This document shows, in pieces, positions 37,237-45,183 of a stretch of DNA of 64,000 bases (position 1 is its first letter; each line of letters starts with the position of its first letter). The notes below the pieces were generated by a model that was not told where the DNA came from, did no database searches, and was given only the letters and a program-made list of their open reading frames with translations. This DNA is from Nocardioides sp. Iso805N. Its GTDB lineage: Bacteria > Actinomycetota > Actinomycetes > Propionibacteriales > Nocardioidaceae. The position numbers and the translations under genes were made by a program. Location: contig NZ_KB822584.1 in assembly GCF_000364605.1 (NCBI RefSeq), positions 56,959-120,958 on the forward strand, in the 5' to 3' direction.

Positions 37237-38030
37237 GCGTCGGTTCCGTTCTTCTCGATGAAAGCCAGGATCCGGTCGGCCAGCTCGGGGCGGCACACGA
37301 TCACGTCCGGCAGGTAGACGTCGTCCTGGTTGTACCGCAGCGGGGAGCCGTCCACGCGACTGGTGAACAGGCCGGCAGCACGGGCGACGGCGACGGGAGC
37401 GGCCGAGTCCCACTCGTACTGCCCACCGGCATGCACGTAGGCGTCGGTGAGGTCGCGCACCACCGAGATCATCTTCACCCCGGCCGAGCCCATCGGCACC
37501 AGCTCGGCGTCCAGCTCGGCGGCCAGGGCCTCGACGAACGCCGGCGGCCTGCTGCGGCTGACGGCGATCCGGATCCGGTCGCTGGTCCGCGGCGGCACCT
37601 GGGGCGCGGCACCGGTGTGGAACGTGCTCTGCACCTCCGAGCCGGCCAGCGCAGGCTGCGCGACGGCGCCGGCGATGAGGTCGCCCTGGCTCCACAGCGC
37701 GACGTGCACCGCCCAGTCCTCACGAGGGGGCTCGGAGAACTCCCGGGTGCCGTCGACCGGGTCGATGATCCACACCCGCTCCGCGTCCAGCCGGACCTTG
37801 TCGTCCTTGCCCTCCTCGGAGAGCACGGCGTCATCGGGCCGATAGGCACCGAGCAGGTCCATCAGCAGCTCGTGCGCCGCCTTGTCACCGGCGTCCTTGA
37901 GCTCCTTGCCCGCCAGCCCCTCGGTGCGCACCTCGAGCAGTCGCCTCCCGGCGGCGTCGGCCAGCCAAGCGGCGAGAAGGTGGTCGTCGGCCAGGATCTC
38001 GGCCGTCGGCGGGGCGGTGAATGAGCTCAT
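37233..38030 (-). CDS. cysQ: 3'(2'),5'-bisphosphate nucleotidase, CysQ type
   Basis: This 265-residue magnesium-dependent phosphatase of the inositol monophosphatase superfamily recycles PAP made in sulfate assimilation. The metal motif is ERVWIIDPVDGTREFS (DPxDGT) with the upstream VLSEEGKDD Glu. The C-terminal motif is GGQYEWDSAAPVAVARAAG (WDxAAP). The lengths match mycobacterial CysQ (about 267). I chose ATG 38030 (MSSFTA) over a TTG three codons upstream. It is first in a two-gene operon with the siderophore-interacting protein. Confidence 0.9.
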   Translation of the reverse strand: MSSFTAPPTAEILADDHLLAAWLADAAGRRLLEVRTEGLAGKELKDAGDKAAHELLMDLLGAYRPDDAVLSEEGKDDKVRLDAERVWIIDPVDGTREFSEPPREDWAVHVALWSQGDLIAGAVAQPALAGSEVQSTFHTGAAPQVPPRTSDRIRIAVSRSRPPAFVEALAAELDAELVPMGSAGVKMISVVRDLTDAYVHAGGQYEWDSAAPVAVARAAGLFTSRVDGSPLRYNQDDVYLPDVIVCRPELADRILAFIEKNGTDA

Positions 38031-38545
38031 GGCAATCAACCCTAGTGGCGCCCCGGGAGCCGCTCGCGCGGCCGTCCGTCGCCCGGATCACCCGTCCCGG
38101 ATCGCGCGCGGGCACGATCTGGTACGCCGGGCCTGTGGCGTGGGCCGGGGCGCGGCGTGACGGGCAGGTGGTGCCGGAAGGGGCGCTGCCGCAGCCGGAG
38201 CGGAGGCGACGAAGGAGCCGGAGCGGAGCGAGGCCTGCCCCGACGGTGGCAGCTGTCCGTCACACTGCGCCCACCCCACAGCGCCCCCTACGGCGCGCCA
38301 GCGACGAAGGAGCCACCGCGCGACCGTAGGCCTGCCTCGCGGCGGGCCCCGGCCCCGACCCACGCCCCAGCCGAACCCCGGGCCGCGCCCCAGCCGAACC
38401 CCAGCACCCGACCCGGATCGCACGCGTGCACGATCTGGTACGCCCGCGAGGGAGTTCACACCGGTCAGACCCCGCAGGTGCGGGATCTGACACAGCCTGT
38501 GGATAGCCAGCCGCGCCATCCCGTGATCTCGGGCACGCTGCTGCC
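38031..38545. other. 515-base repeat-rich intergenic region
   Basis: No credible gene lies here; the open frames on both strands are low-complexity Arg/Pro/Ala strings. It holds two copies of GACGAAGGAGCC...GGCCTGCC-type sequence (38203-38240 and 38307-38338), related to a third copy at 39718-39754. GGCACGATCTGGTACGCC-type motifs lie at 38111-38148 and 38424-38449. A near-perfect 24-base palindrome lies at 38466-38489. It must also contain promoters for cysQ and the nuclease-like gene. Confidence 0.7.
38466..38489. repeat. palindrome upstream of nuclease-like gene
   Basis: CAGACCCCGCA pairs with TGCGGGATCTG around two bases (one G-T type mismatch). The same palindrome type recurs immediately after the gene at 39485-39508. 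Confidence 0.65.
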
Positions 38546-39484
38546 ATGACCGCGATGGAGCACGGCGAGGCGTTCGACGCCGGTGCGCCCTTCACGCGCG
38601 CGGCGGCGCTGGCCACCGGCATTCCGCGGCGTGCGCTCTACGGCGCGCGCTATCGCCGACTCCACACCGGGATCTTCATCGGCGCCGATGTCGAGCCGAC
38701 GCCGCTCGTACGGGCACAGGCAGCACTTCTCGCCTTCGGCGCCGACGCCCACGCCTCACATGCGACCGCAGCCCGGGTGTGGGCGCTGCCGATCCCGGTG
38801 CTGCCGGACGAGCACGTCACGGTGACCGACCGAAGGCAGCGCCGCTCGCGCGCAGGGATCCGCTGCCACTGGACCCGTCGCCGCGAGATGGTGACGATCG
38901 CCGGGGTCACGGTCTCGTCGCTGCCGCAGACCTTCGTCGAGCTGGCGACCCTCCTTCACCTCGTCGACCTGGTCGTCGTCGGCGACCACCTGGCGCGGCG
39001 TTGCGACATCGCTCCGACTGCCCTCGTCGAGTTCTGCGAGCAGAGTCGCCACGCAGGCGCGGGTCGGGCACTCGAGGCGGCTCGGCTCGTGCGCGAGCGG
39101 GTCGACTCCCCGATGGAGACGCGCAGCCGGATGCTGGTGGTGCTCGGCGGTCTCCCCGAGCCCGAGGTCAATCCCACGATCGTCGCCGACGACGGCTTCA
39201 CCGTGCGGAAGTACGACCTCTGCTACCGCAAGTCGCGCACGCTGATCGAGTACGACGGCCGGCAGCACGTCGAGCGGGTCCAGCAGTGGGAGGAGGATGT
39301 GGAGCGCCGTGCCGGCATCGAGGATGACGCGTGGCGCAGCATCATCCTCGTCGCGAAGCACATCTACAGCACACCGGGCGACACCCTCGAGCGGATCCAC
39401 CGCATCCTGCTCCAGCGCGGCGAGCCAGGCGTCCCCGCCAGGCTCTCCGACCGATGGCGCCGGTACTTCCCTGAGCGCCCGTGA
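38546..39484 (+). CDS. AbiEi-like / Vsr-type (DUF559-like) endonuclease domain protein
   Basis: This 312-residue protein has two parts. Residues 1-80 resemble the winged-helix N-terminus of AbiEi-type antitoxins (FTRAAALATGIPRRALYGARYRRL, then TPLVRAQAALLAFGADAHASHATAARVW). Residues 200-285 look like a Vsr/DUF559 nuclease core: VRKYDLCYRKSRTLIEYDGRQH with Asp and the GRQH, then VERRAGIEDDAWRSIIL. Such actinobacterial proteins are widespread with no settled function; DNA cleavage is an inference. There is no adjacent toxin gene or methylase. The palindromes flanking both ends are the main oddity. Confidence 0.75.
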   Translation: MTAMEHGEAFDAGAPFTRAAALATGIPRRALYGARYRRLHTGIFIGADVEPTPLVRAQAALLAFGADAHASHATAARVWALPIPVLPDEHVTVTDRRQRRSRAGIRCHWTRRREMVTIAGVTVSSLPQTFVELATLLHLVDLVVVGDHLARRCDIAPTALVEFCEQSRHAGAGRALEAARLVRERVDSPMETRSRMLVVLGGLPEPEVNPTIVADDGFTVRKYDLCYRKSRTLIEYDGRQHVERVQQWEEDVERRAGIEDDAWRSIILVAKHIYSTPGDTLERIHRILLQRGEPGVPARLSDRWRRYFPERP

Positions 39485-39508
39485 CAGATCGCGCACCTGC
39501 GCGATCTG
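39485..39508. repeat. perfect 24-base palindrome at nuclease gene stop
   Basis: CAGATCGCGCA (39485-39495) and TGCGCGATCTG (39498-39508) are exact complements around CC. It begins one base after the stop codon. A related inverted element lies at 39534-39563. It may be the gene's terminator or a recognition site. Confidence 0.75.
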
Positions 39509-39577
39509 GCCGCCCGGGAATCGCGAGAACCCGTGCCACATCCCGCAGGTGCACGATCTGGCACGCCGGGCCCGCGG

Positions 39578-39696
39578 CGTGGGCCGGGGGCCAGGCACCG
39601 AAGCGGCGTGGGCCGGGAGCCGGGCACCGAAGCGGCGTGGGCCGGGGGCCAGGCACCGAAGCGGCGTGGGCCGGGAGCCGGGGCGCGCCGAAGAGG
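39578..39696. repeat. 29-base tandem repeats, four units
   Basis: Units begin at 39578, 39607, 39636 and 39665, each starting CGTGGGCCGGG and ending CACCGAAGCGG. Units 1 and 3 are identical and unit 2 differs at two positions, so the array is a 58-base dimer repeated. The fourth unit drifts. There are no spacers. Confidence 0.9.
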
Positions 39697-39835
39697 CGCT
39701 GCCGGAGGACGCGCCGGCGACGAAGGAGCCGCCGCGCGGCCGTAGGCCTGCCTCGAGGCGCAGCCCCGGCACCCGACCCGCGCCCCCAGCAGCCCCGGCA
39801 CCCGACCCGCGCCCCCAGCAGCGCCACCTAGCAGA

Positions 39836-40540
39836 TCAGCCCGCGTGCGGCTCCCGCCGTACCAACACGGCGATCTTGTCGATCCGGTGCTGCGGGTTGC
39901 CGAGGCGGTCGGTCCAGAAGTTGCCCGCCGCGTGGTCCTCCGGCGTCGCACAGGTCGACAGCGTCAGCCATGCCCGGCGCGCGACCGAACCGGGCTTGCC
40001 CGGGACCGCCGCCCGCTGCAGCCTCAGCGACCGGGCCGAGCGGAAGTCGACCCAGCGGGTGCTGACGACCCGGTAGACGTAGCGCCAGCCGCCCGCGTCG
40101 ACGTACAGGTGCGCGCCCTTCGGCAACGACGGCGTCCGCCGGAAAACCCCGCCGTGGGCGGTGCGGTGGGCGGTGATCTCGTAGTTGCCGACTCCGCCCG
40201 GCCCGACGGCTCCGCCGCTGCCGAACGGGCTGGCGGCGATGCCGCGGTCCTGGATCCGCGTGCCCGGGGCGTCGTCGGTCTTGCCCCGGTAGGCGACCAC
40301 ACGCAGGTGGTGGATGCCGATCCGCGGGATGGTCAGCCGCGCGTCGCCGGGCGTGCCGTCGCTGGCGATCGCTGCGGTCTTCGCCACCGACGGCCACCAC
40401 GCCGGATGCCCTGCCTGGCGGGGCGCCTGAAGGGTCGGTTGTAGGCCACCGAGGGCAAAAGCGTCGGAGGGCGGGACGAGCGCCATGACGACGCTCCCGA
40501 CGACAAGGAAAGGAGTCAGCAGAAGCAGAAGACGGCGCAT
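39836..40540 (-). CDS. class E sortase
   Basis: This 234-residue transpeptidase should anchor wall proteins with LAXTG-type signals. A signal anchor (LLLLLTPFLVVGSVVMALVP) precedes the beta-barrel. The catalytic triad is complete: His125 (NYEITAHRTAHGGVF), Cys197 (WLTLSTCATPEDH) and Arg219 (NPQHRIDKIAVLV). GNFWTDRLGNP precedes the Arg, as in class E enzymes. I chose ATG 40540, which puts the anchor at the N-terminus. It is a stand-alone gene with no obvious substrate nearby and is divergent from the exopolysaccharide cluster. Confidence 0.9.
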   Translation of the reverse strand: MRRLLLLLTPFLVVGSVVMALVPPSDAFALGGLQPTLQAPRQAGHPAWWPSVAKTAAIASDGTPGDARLTIPRIGIHHLRVVAYRGKTDDAPGTRIQDRGIAASPFGSGGAVGPGGVGNYEITAHRTAHGGVFRRTPSLPKGAHLYVDAGGWRYVYRVVSTRWVDFRSARSLRLQRAAVPGKPGSVARRAWLTLSTCATPEDHAAGNFWTDRLGNPQHRIDKIAVLVRREPHAG

Positions 40541-40646
40541 GCTTCCAGGGTCCCCAAATGAGGGGAAAGCACGCAACCGTGTCGGCAAGGGACGCCCCCT
40601 CGGAGCGAGGTTTCCAGCATTACACCGCATCTGCTGGGAGGTCCTC

Positions 40647-41978
40647 ATGAAGGTCGCCGTCTTCGGACTCGGCTACGTCGGCAGCGTCACGGCCGCCGGA
40701 TTGGCCGCCGTGGGCCACGAAGTTGTCGGCGTCGATCCTGACCCGATCAAGGTCACGCACGTCGCCACCGGTCGCAGCCCGGTCTCCGAGCCGGGTCTGG
40801 ACGACATGGTCCGCGCCGGCGTCGAGTCCGGTCTGCTCTCGGCGACGTCGTCCGTCGAGCTCGCCCTGGAGCGCGCGGACGTCTCCCTGATCTGCGTGGG
40901 TACGCCGAGCACAGGCCACGGCGAGACCCAGCTGGCTTTCATCGACCGTGCCCTGGACCAGCTCCGGGCCGCGATGGACGTCGCCACCCCTCCTGACAGC
41001 GGCCACCACAGCGTGGTGATCCGCAGCACCGTGCCGCCAGGTACCGGCGCCACCCACGTGGACCCGGTCTTCGCCGACCTGCCCGCGGGCTGGTCGGTCG
41101 GCAGCGCGATGTGCCCCGAGTTCCTGCGCGAGGGCACGGCCGTCGCCGACTTCTACACCCCGCCGTTCCTGGTCACCGGGACGAAGGAGGAGGCCACCCG
41201 GCAGTCGCTGGTGCAGCTGTTCGGCTTCCTGCGTCGCACCATCGGCGCCGAGGGCTTCCACCACGTCAGCGTGGAGACGGCCGAGGCGCTCAAGTACGCC
41301 TGCAACGCCTTCCACGCCACCAAGGTCTCCTTCGCCAACGAGCTGGCCCGGATCTTCCGCGGCTACGGCGTCGATGCCCGCGAGGTGATGGAGGTCTTCG
41401 TCGCGGACGAGAAGCTGAACATCGCGCCGACGTACCTGCGTCCGGGCTTCGCCTACGGCGGCAGCTGCCTGCCGAAGGACCTGCGGGCCCTGCAGCACAT
41501 GGCCCGTCAGATCGGGGTCGACGCGCCGCTGCTGGCGGGGACCGCGCAGACCAACGAGCTGGTCGTGCGCGACGTCATCGAGCGCGTCATCAACACCGGC
41601 GCCCGGCGGGTGGCCCTGCTCGGACTCAGCTTCAAGGCCGACACCGACGACCTGCGGGAGAGCCCCAGCGTCGACCTGGCCGAGCGGCTGATCGGCAAGG
41701 GCTTCGCGGTCAAGATCTTCGATCCGGTGCTCAACACCCAGCGCCTCACGGGCGCGAACCTCACCTACGTCCAGGAGCGTCTGCCCCATCTCAACTGCCT
41801 GCTCGCGCGCGACGCGGTCGGTGCGCTCACCGGCGCGGAGGTCGCCTTGGTGGGAGATGCCGGGCCGAGCGCGGGGCAGGCGCTCCTGGCAACCAGGCCT
41901 CCGGTGATCCTCGACCTGCAGGGCAACCTCGGTCCCGAGATCGAGGCCCTCCCCGGCTACCAGGGGGTGGGATGGTGA
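40647..41978 (+). CDS. UDP-glucose/GDP-mannose-type 6-dehydrogenase
   Basis: This 443-residue enzyme oxidises a nucleotide sugar to the uronic acid, supplying an acidic sugar for the exopolysaccharide. The NAD site is FGLGYVGSVTAAGLA with VGVDPDP. Lys226 and Asn (HATKVSFANE) and the nucleophile Cys274 (GGSCLPKDLRAL) are present. SFKADTDDLRESPSVDLAERL is the C-terminal motif. The PEFLREGTAVADF stretch resembles AlgD-type GDP-mannose dehydrogenases, but UDP-glucose cannot be excluded. GGGAGG precedes the ATG. It is the first gene of the cluster. Confidence 0.9.
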   Translation: MKVAVFGLGYVGSVTAAGLAAVGHEVVGVDPDPIKVTHVATGRSPVSEPGLDDMVRAGVESGLLSATSSVELALERADVSLICVGTPSTGHGETQLAFIDRALDQLRAAMDVATPPDSGHHSVVIRSTVPPGTGATHVDPVFADLPAGWSVGSAMCPEFLREGTAVADFYTPPFLVTGTKEEATRQSLVQLFGFLRRTIGAEGFHHVSVETAEALKYACNAFHATKVSFANELARIFRGYGVDAREVMEVFVADEKLNIAPTYLRPGFAYGGSCLPKDLRALQHMARQIGVDAPLLAGTAQTNELVVRDVIERVINTGARRVALLGLSFKADTDDLRESPSVDLAERLIGKGFAVKIFDPVLNTQRLTGANLTYVQERLPHLNCLLARDAVGALTGAEVALVGDAGPSAGQALLATRPPVILDLQGNLGPEIEALPGYQGVGW

Positions 41979-43273
41979 GCACGCACCCACCGAGTCAGCG
42001 GGTCCTGATCATCGTGCAGAACCTGCCGGTCCCCTTCGACCGTCGGGTGTGGCTGGAGGCCACCACGCTGCGTGACGCCGGGTACGACGTCACCGTGGTC
42101 TGCCCGCAGGGTCACGGCACCGGCCGGTTCCAGCAGGTCGAGGGCATCACCATCAGGGCCTACCGGCCCTACGCCCCCGGCGGCGGCGCGATCGGCTACC
42201 TGATCGAGTACGTCTGGTCGTTCCTGGCAACGGCCTGGCTGGTCTCGGCGGCACGTCGTCAGGGTCGGTTCGCGGTGCTGCAGGCCTGCAACCCGCCGGA
42301 CATCTTCTGGCCGATCGCCCGCTGGTACCGCTGGCGCGATCACACCCGCTTCGTCTTCGACCACCACGACCTGTGCCCCGAGCTCTACGAGTCCCGCTTC
42401 CCCGGTGGCCCCACGCTGCCGCTGCGCGGTCTCAAGGCGCTGGAGCGGGCCACCTTCCGCACCGCCGACCGGGTGGTCTCCACCAACGAGTCCTACGCCG
42501 CCGTCGCCCACGAGCGCGGCGACGTGGAGACCGAGCGGATCACCGTGGTGCGCACCGGCCCCGACCCCGCCCGTCTGCGTGCCGGGCAGCCGAAGCCTTC
42601 GCTGAAGCGCGGCCACACCTACCTGGCGGCGTACATCGGCGTGATGGGTCCCCAGGACGGCGTCGACATCCTGCTGGCCATCGCCGACCACGTGGTCAAC
42701 GAGCTGGGCCGCGACGACATCGCCTTCACCGTGATGGGTGCCGGCGACTGCTGGGCCGACCTGGTCGCTGACCGCGACCGACGCGGGCTGGCCGAGCACG
42801 TCGAGATGCCCGGCAGGGTCAGCGACGAGGAGCTGATGGCGGTGCTCTCCACCGCCGACGTCGGCCTGTCCCCCGACCCGCTCAACCCCCTCAACGACGT
42901 CTCGACGATGAACAAGACGATGGAGTACATGGCCTTCGGGCTGCCGGTGATCGCCTTCGACCTGGTCGAGACCCGCGTCTCCGCGGGTGAGGCCGCCAGC
43001 TACGCCGACCCGCGCTCCGAGGACCCCGTCGCCGCGTACGCCGAGGCGCTCCTGGCACTCCTCGACGACCCGGCCCGGAGTGCCCAGATGGGCCGCATCG
43101 GCCGCGAACGGGTCGAGCAGCGGCTGGCCTGGTCGCACCAGTCTCCGGCGTACCTCGCCGTCTATGACGAGCTGACCGGCCGGGTCGGGGTGCCGCGCCC
43201 CCGCACGGCGGAGCCCACGCGGGACGCCCGCGACCTCGACGCCTCGGCGGGGCCGTCGCGAGAGGCCGTCTGA
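41972..43273 (+). CDS. GT4-type glycosyltransferase
   Basis: This 433-residue GT-B glycosyltransferase has the N-terminal motif LIIVQNLPVPFDRRVWLEA, seen in WbuB/WcaI-like transferases, and VFDHHDLCPELYE. The C-terminal nucleotide-sugar domain has LAAYIGVMGPQDGVDILL and the ExxxxxxxE-like VSTMNKTMEYMAFGLPVIAFD. ATG 41972 overlaps the dehydrogenase stop by seven bases; GTG 41975 gives a four-base overlap and is as likely. The linkage is unknown. Confidence 0.85.
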   Translation: MVSTHPPSQRVLIIVQNLPVPFDRRVWLEATTLRDAGYDVTVVCPQGHGTGRFQQVEGITIRAYRPYAPGGGAIGYLIEYVWSFLATAWLVSAARRQGRFAVLQACNPPDIFWPIARWYRWRDHTRFVFDHHDLCPELYESRFPGGPTLPLRGLKALERATFRTADRVVSTNESYAAVAHERGDVETERITVVRTGPDPARLRAGQPKPSLKRGHTYLAAYIGVMGPQDGVDILLAIADHVVNELGRDDIAFTVMGAGDCWADLVADRDRRGLAEHVEMPGRVSDEELMAVLSTADVGLSPDPLNPLNDVSTMNKTMEYMAFGLPVIAFDLVETRVSAGEAASYADPRSEDPVAAYAEALLALLDDPARSAQMGRIGRERVEQRLAWSHQSPAYLAVYDELTGRVGVPRPRTAEPTRDARDLDASAGPSREAV

Positions 43274-45183
43274 TGTGCGGGATCGCCGGAGCGTTCGGGC
43301 AGCACGACGGCAAGGAGCTGGTCGCTGCGATGACCGAGCGGCTGGCCCACCGCGGCCCAGACGCCGGTGCGCTGGTCGAGCACGTGACGCCGTCGAGCTC
43401 GGTGGTGCTGGGACACCGCCGGCTGGCGATCATCGACCCGACCGCCGCCGCCGACCAGCCGTTCAGCCGCGCCGGCCTCACGCTGATCTACAACGGCGAG
43501 CTCTACAACTTCCACCAGCTGCGTGCGGAGCTGGAGAGCCACGGCGCCGTCTTCACCACCTCCTCCGACACCGAGGTCGTGCTCGAGGCGTGGCGCCTGT
43601 GGGGTCCGGCGGCGCTGAACTGCTTCCGCGGGATGTTCGCGCTGGCCATCCACGACCAGGCCACCGGGACGCTGACGCTGGCCCGCGACCCGCTCGGCAT
43701 CAAGCCGCTCTACGTCATGCCGCGCGGCGAGGGCCTGCTCTTCACCTCCGAGCTCAAGGCGCTGCTCGGTGTCGTCGGCAACGAGCTGCGCGTGAACGAG
43801 GCCGGCATGGTCGCCGCGGCGCTGTTCCGCTGGCTGCCCGCGCAGGACAGCGCGATCGCGGGCGTCCGCCAGGTCCGGCCGGGAAGCTGGGAGACCCACC
43901 ACCCCGACGGGCGGCTGGAGAGCGGCATCTTCTGGGACCCGGTCGCGGTCGCGGACGCGGCCCGGCACGCCGTCCGGCCCGACCTGCGGTCGGTCCTGGA
44001 GGACGCGGTCCGCAGCCACCTGATCTCCGACGTACCGGTGGCGACCCTGCTCTCCGGCGGCCTCGACTCCTCCATCGTGACCGCGCTCGCGCACCGCGAC
44101 GACCCGGACATGGAGGCCTGGACGATCGCCTTCCGCGAGCAGGACAAGCGGATGGAGGCGATGCCGGACGACGCGCGCTACGCCCGCCGGCTGGCCGCCC
44201 GCCTCGGCATCACGCTGCACGAGATCGAGCTGAGCCCCGACGTCGCGGACCTGCTGCCGCGGATGGTCGCCACCCTGGACGAGCCGATCGGCGACCCGGC
44301 GGCGATCAACACCTTCCTGATGTGCGAGGCCGCGCGCGACGCCGGCATCAAGGTGCTGCTGTCCGGCACCGGTGCCGACGAGCTGTTCGGCGGCTACCGC
44401 AAGCACCTGGCCTGTCTGCTGGCGGCCCGCTACCAGCGCGTCCCCGGCCCGGCGCGGAACGCCGCCCGCGGCATCGTCGGCGCGCTGCCGGTCGCGGTCG
44501 GCGGGCACGGCCTGCGCACGGTGCGCTGGGCACGCCGGTTCCTCGACTTCGCCGACCTGGGCGAGGAGGCGGCCTTCCGCCGCTCCTACAGCCTCTACGA
44601 CGTCGACGAGCTGGAGGGACTGCTCTCCCCGGAGCTATCCGGCCACGTCGAGTCCGCCGTCGGCGCGCACCTGGCGACGTACGCCGACGCGTCCGACGAC
44701 CTCGACCAGGTCAACCGGATGTGCCTCGCCGACTCCCGGATGTTCCTGCCCGGGCTCAACCTGACCTACACCGACCGGGCCTCGATGGCCGCCTCGGTGG
44801 AGGTGCGGGTGCCGTTCGCGGACTCGGTGGTCTTCGCCGCCGCGTTCGGCCTGTCCGGGGCGGAGAAGATCCGCGGTCGCGAGCAGAAGGCGGCGCTCAA
44901 GGACGCCGCCCGGGCCTGGCTGCCCGACGAGATCATCGACCGCCCCAAGTCGTCCTTCGGGGCACCGATCCGGTCCTGGCTGGTCGAGGACCTGCGCGAG
45001 CTGGTCGACGACACCCTGCTGCGCGGCGAGCTGGTCGCGGGCGGGTTCCTGCGCCGCGAGCCGCTGCAGCGGATGGTGGCCGATCAACGCGCCGGTCGTC
45101 GTGACCTGGCGCTCCAGGTGTGGCAGCTGCTGACGCTCGAGCTGTGGCTGCGTGAGGTCCGATCCCAGGGGGTGGCGGCATGA
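43273..45183 (+). CDS. asnB: glutamine-hydrolysing asparagine synthase-like amidotransferase
   Basis: This 636-residue protein has the class II amidotransferase domain with the nucleophile Cys2 (MCGIAGAFG), RLAIIDPTAAADQPF and YNGELYNF. The synthase domain has the ATP P-loop LLSGGLDSSIVTALA and GTGADELFGGYRKHL. ATG 43273 shares one base with the previous stop (TGATG). In sugar clusters such AsnB homologues are thought to aminate or amidate sugar acids rather than make asparagine. The neighbouring dehydrogenase that would supply a uronic acid fits that view (inference). Confidence 0.92.
   Translation: MCGIAGAFGQHDGKELVAAMTERLAHRGPDAGALVEHVTPSSSVVLGHRRLAIIDPTAAADQPFSRAGLTLIYNGELYNFHQLRAELESHGAVFTTSSDTEVVLEAWRLWGPAALNCFRGMFALAIHDQATGTLTLARDPLGIKPLYVMPRGEGLLFTSELKALLGVVGNELRVNEAGMVAAALFRWLPAQDSAIAGVRQVRPGSWETHHPDGRLESGIFWDPVAVADAARHAVRPDLRSVLEDAVRSHLISDVPVATLLSGGLDSSIVTALAHRDDPDMEAWTIAFREQDKRMEAMPDDARYARRLAARLGITLHEIELSPDVADLLPRMVATLDEPIGDPAAINTFLMCEAARDAGIKVLLSGTGADELFGGYRKHLACLLAARYQRVPGPARNAARGIVGALPVAVGGHGLRTVRWARRFLDFADLGEEAAFRRSYSLYDVDELEGLLSPELSGHVESAVGAHLATYADASDDLDQVNRMCLADSRMFLPGLNLTYTDRASMAASVEVRVPFADSVVFAAAFGLSGAEKIRGREQKAALKDAARAWLPDEIIDRPKSSFGAPIRSWLVEDLRELVDDTLLRGELVAGGFLRREPLQRMVADQRAGRRDLALQVWQLLTLELWLREVRSQGVAA

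Larger units (their letters stand above)
39485..39835. other. 351-base repeat-rich intergenic region
   Basis: No gene is seen between the nuclease-like gene and the convergent sortase. It holds the palindromes described at 39485 and 39534, four 29-base tandem repeats (39578-39696), a third copy of the GACGAAGGAGCC-type element (39718-39754), and a double GCCCCCAGCAGC...ACCCGACCC repeat near 39770-39820. Confidence 0.75.

Noticed and set aside
38031..38545. Short genes on either strand (for example 38088-38519 and 38157-38549)
   Set aside because: The products are Arg/Pro/Ala strings produced by repeat-rich GC DNA, with no start signals.
39578..39696. CRISPR array
   Set aside because: The repeats abut directly with no spacers, and no cas gene is near.
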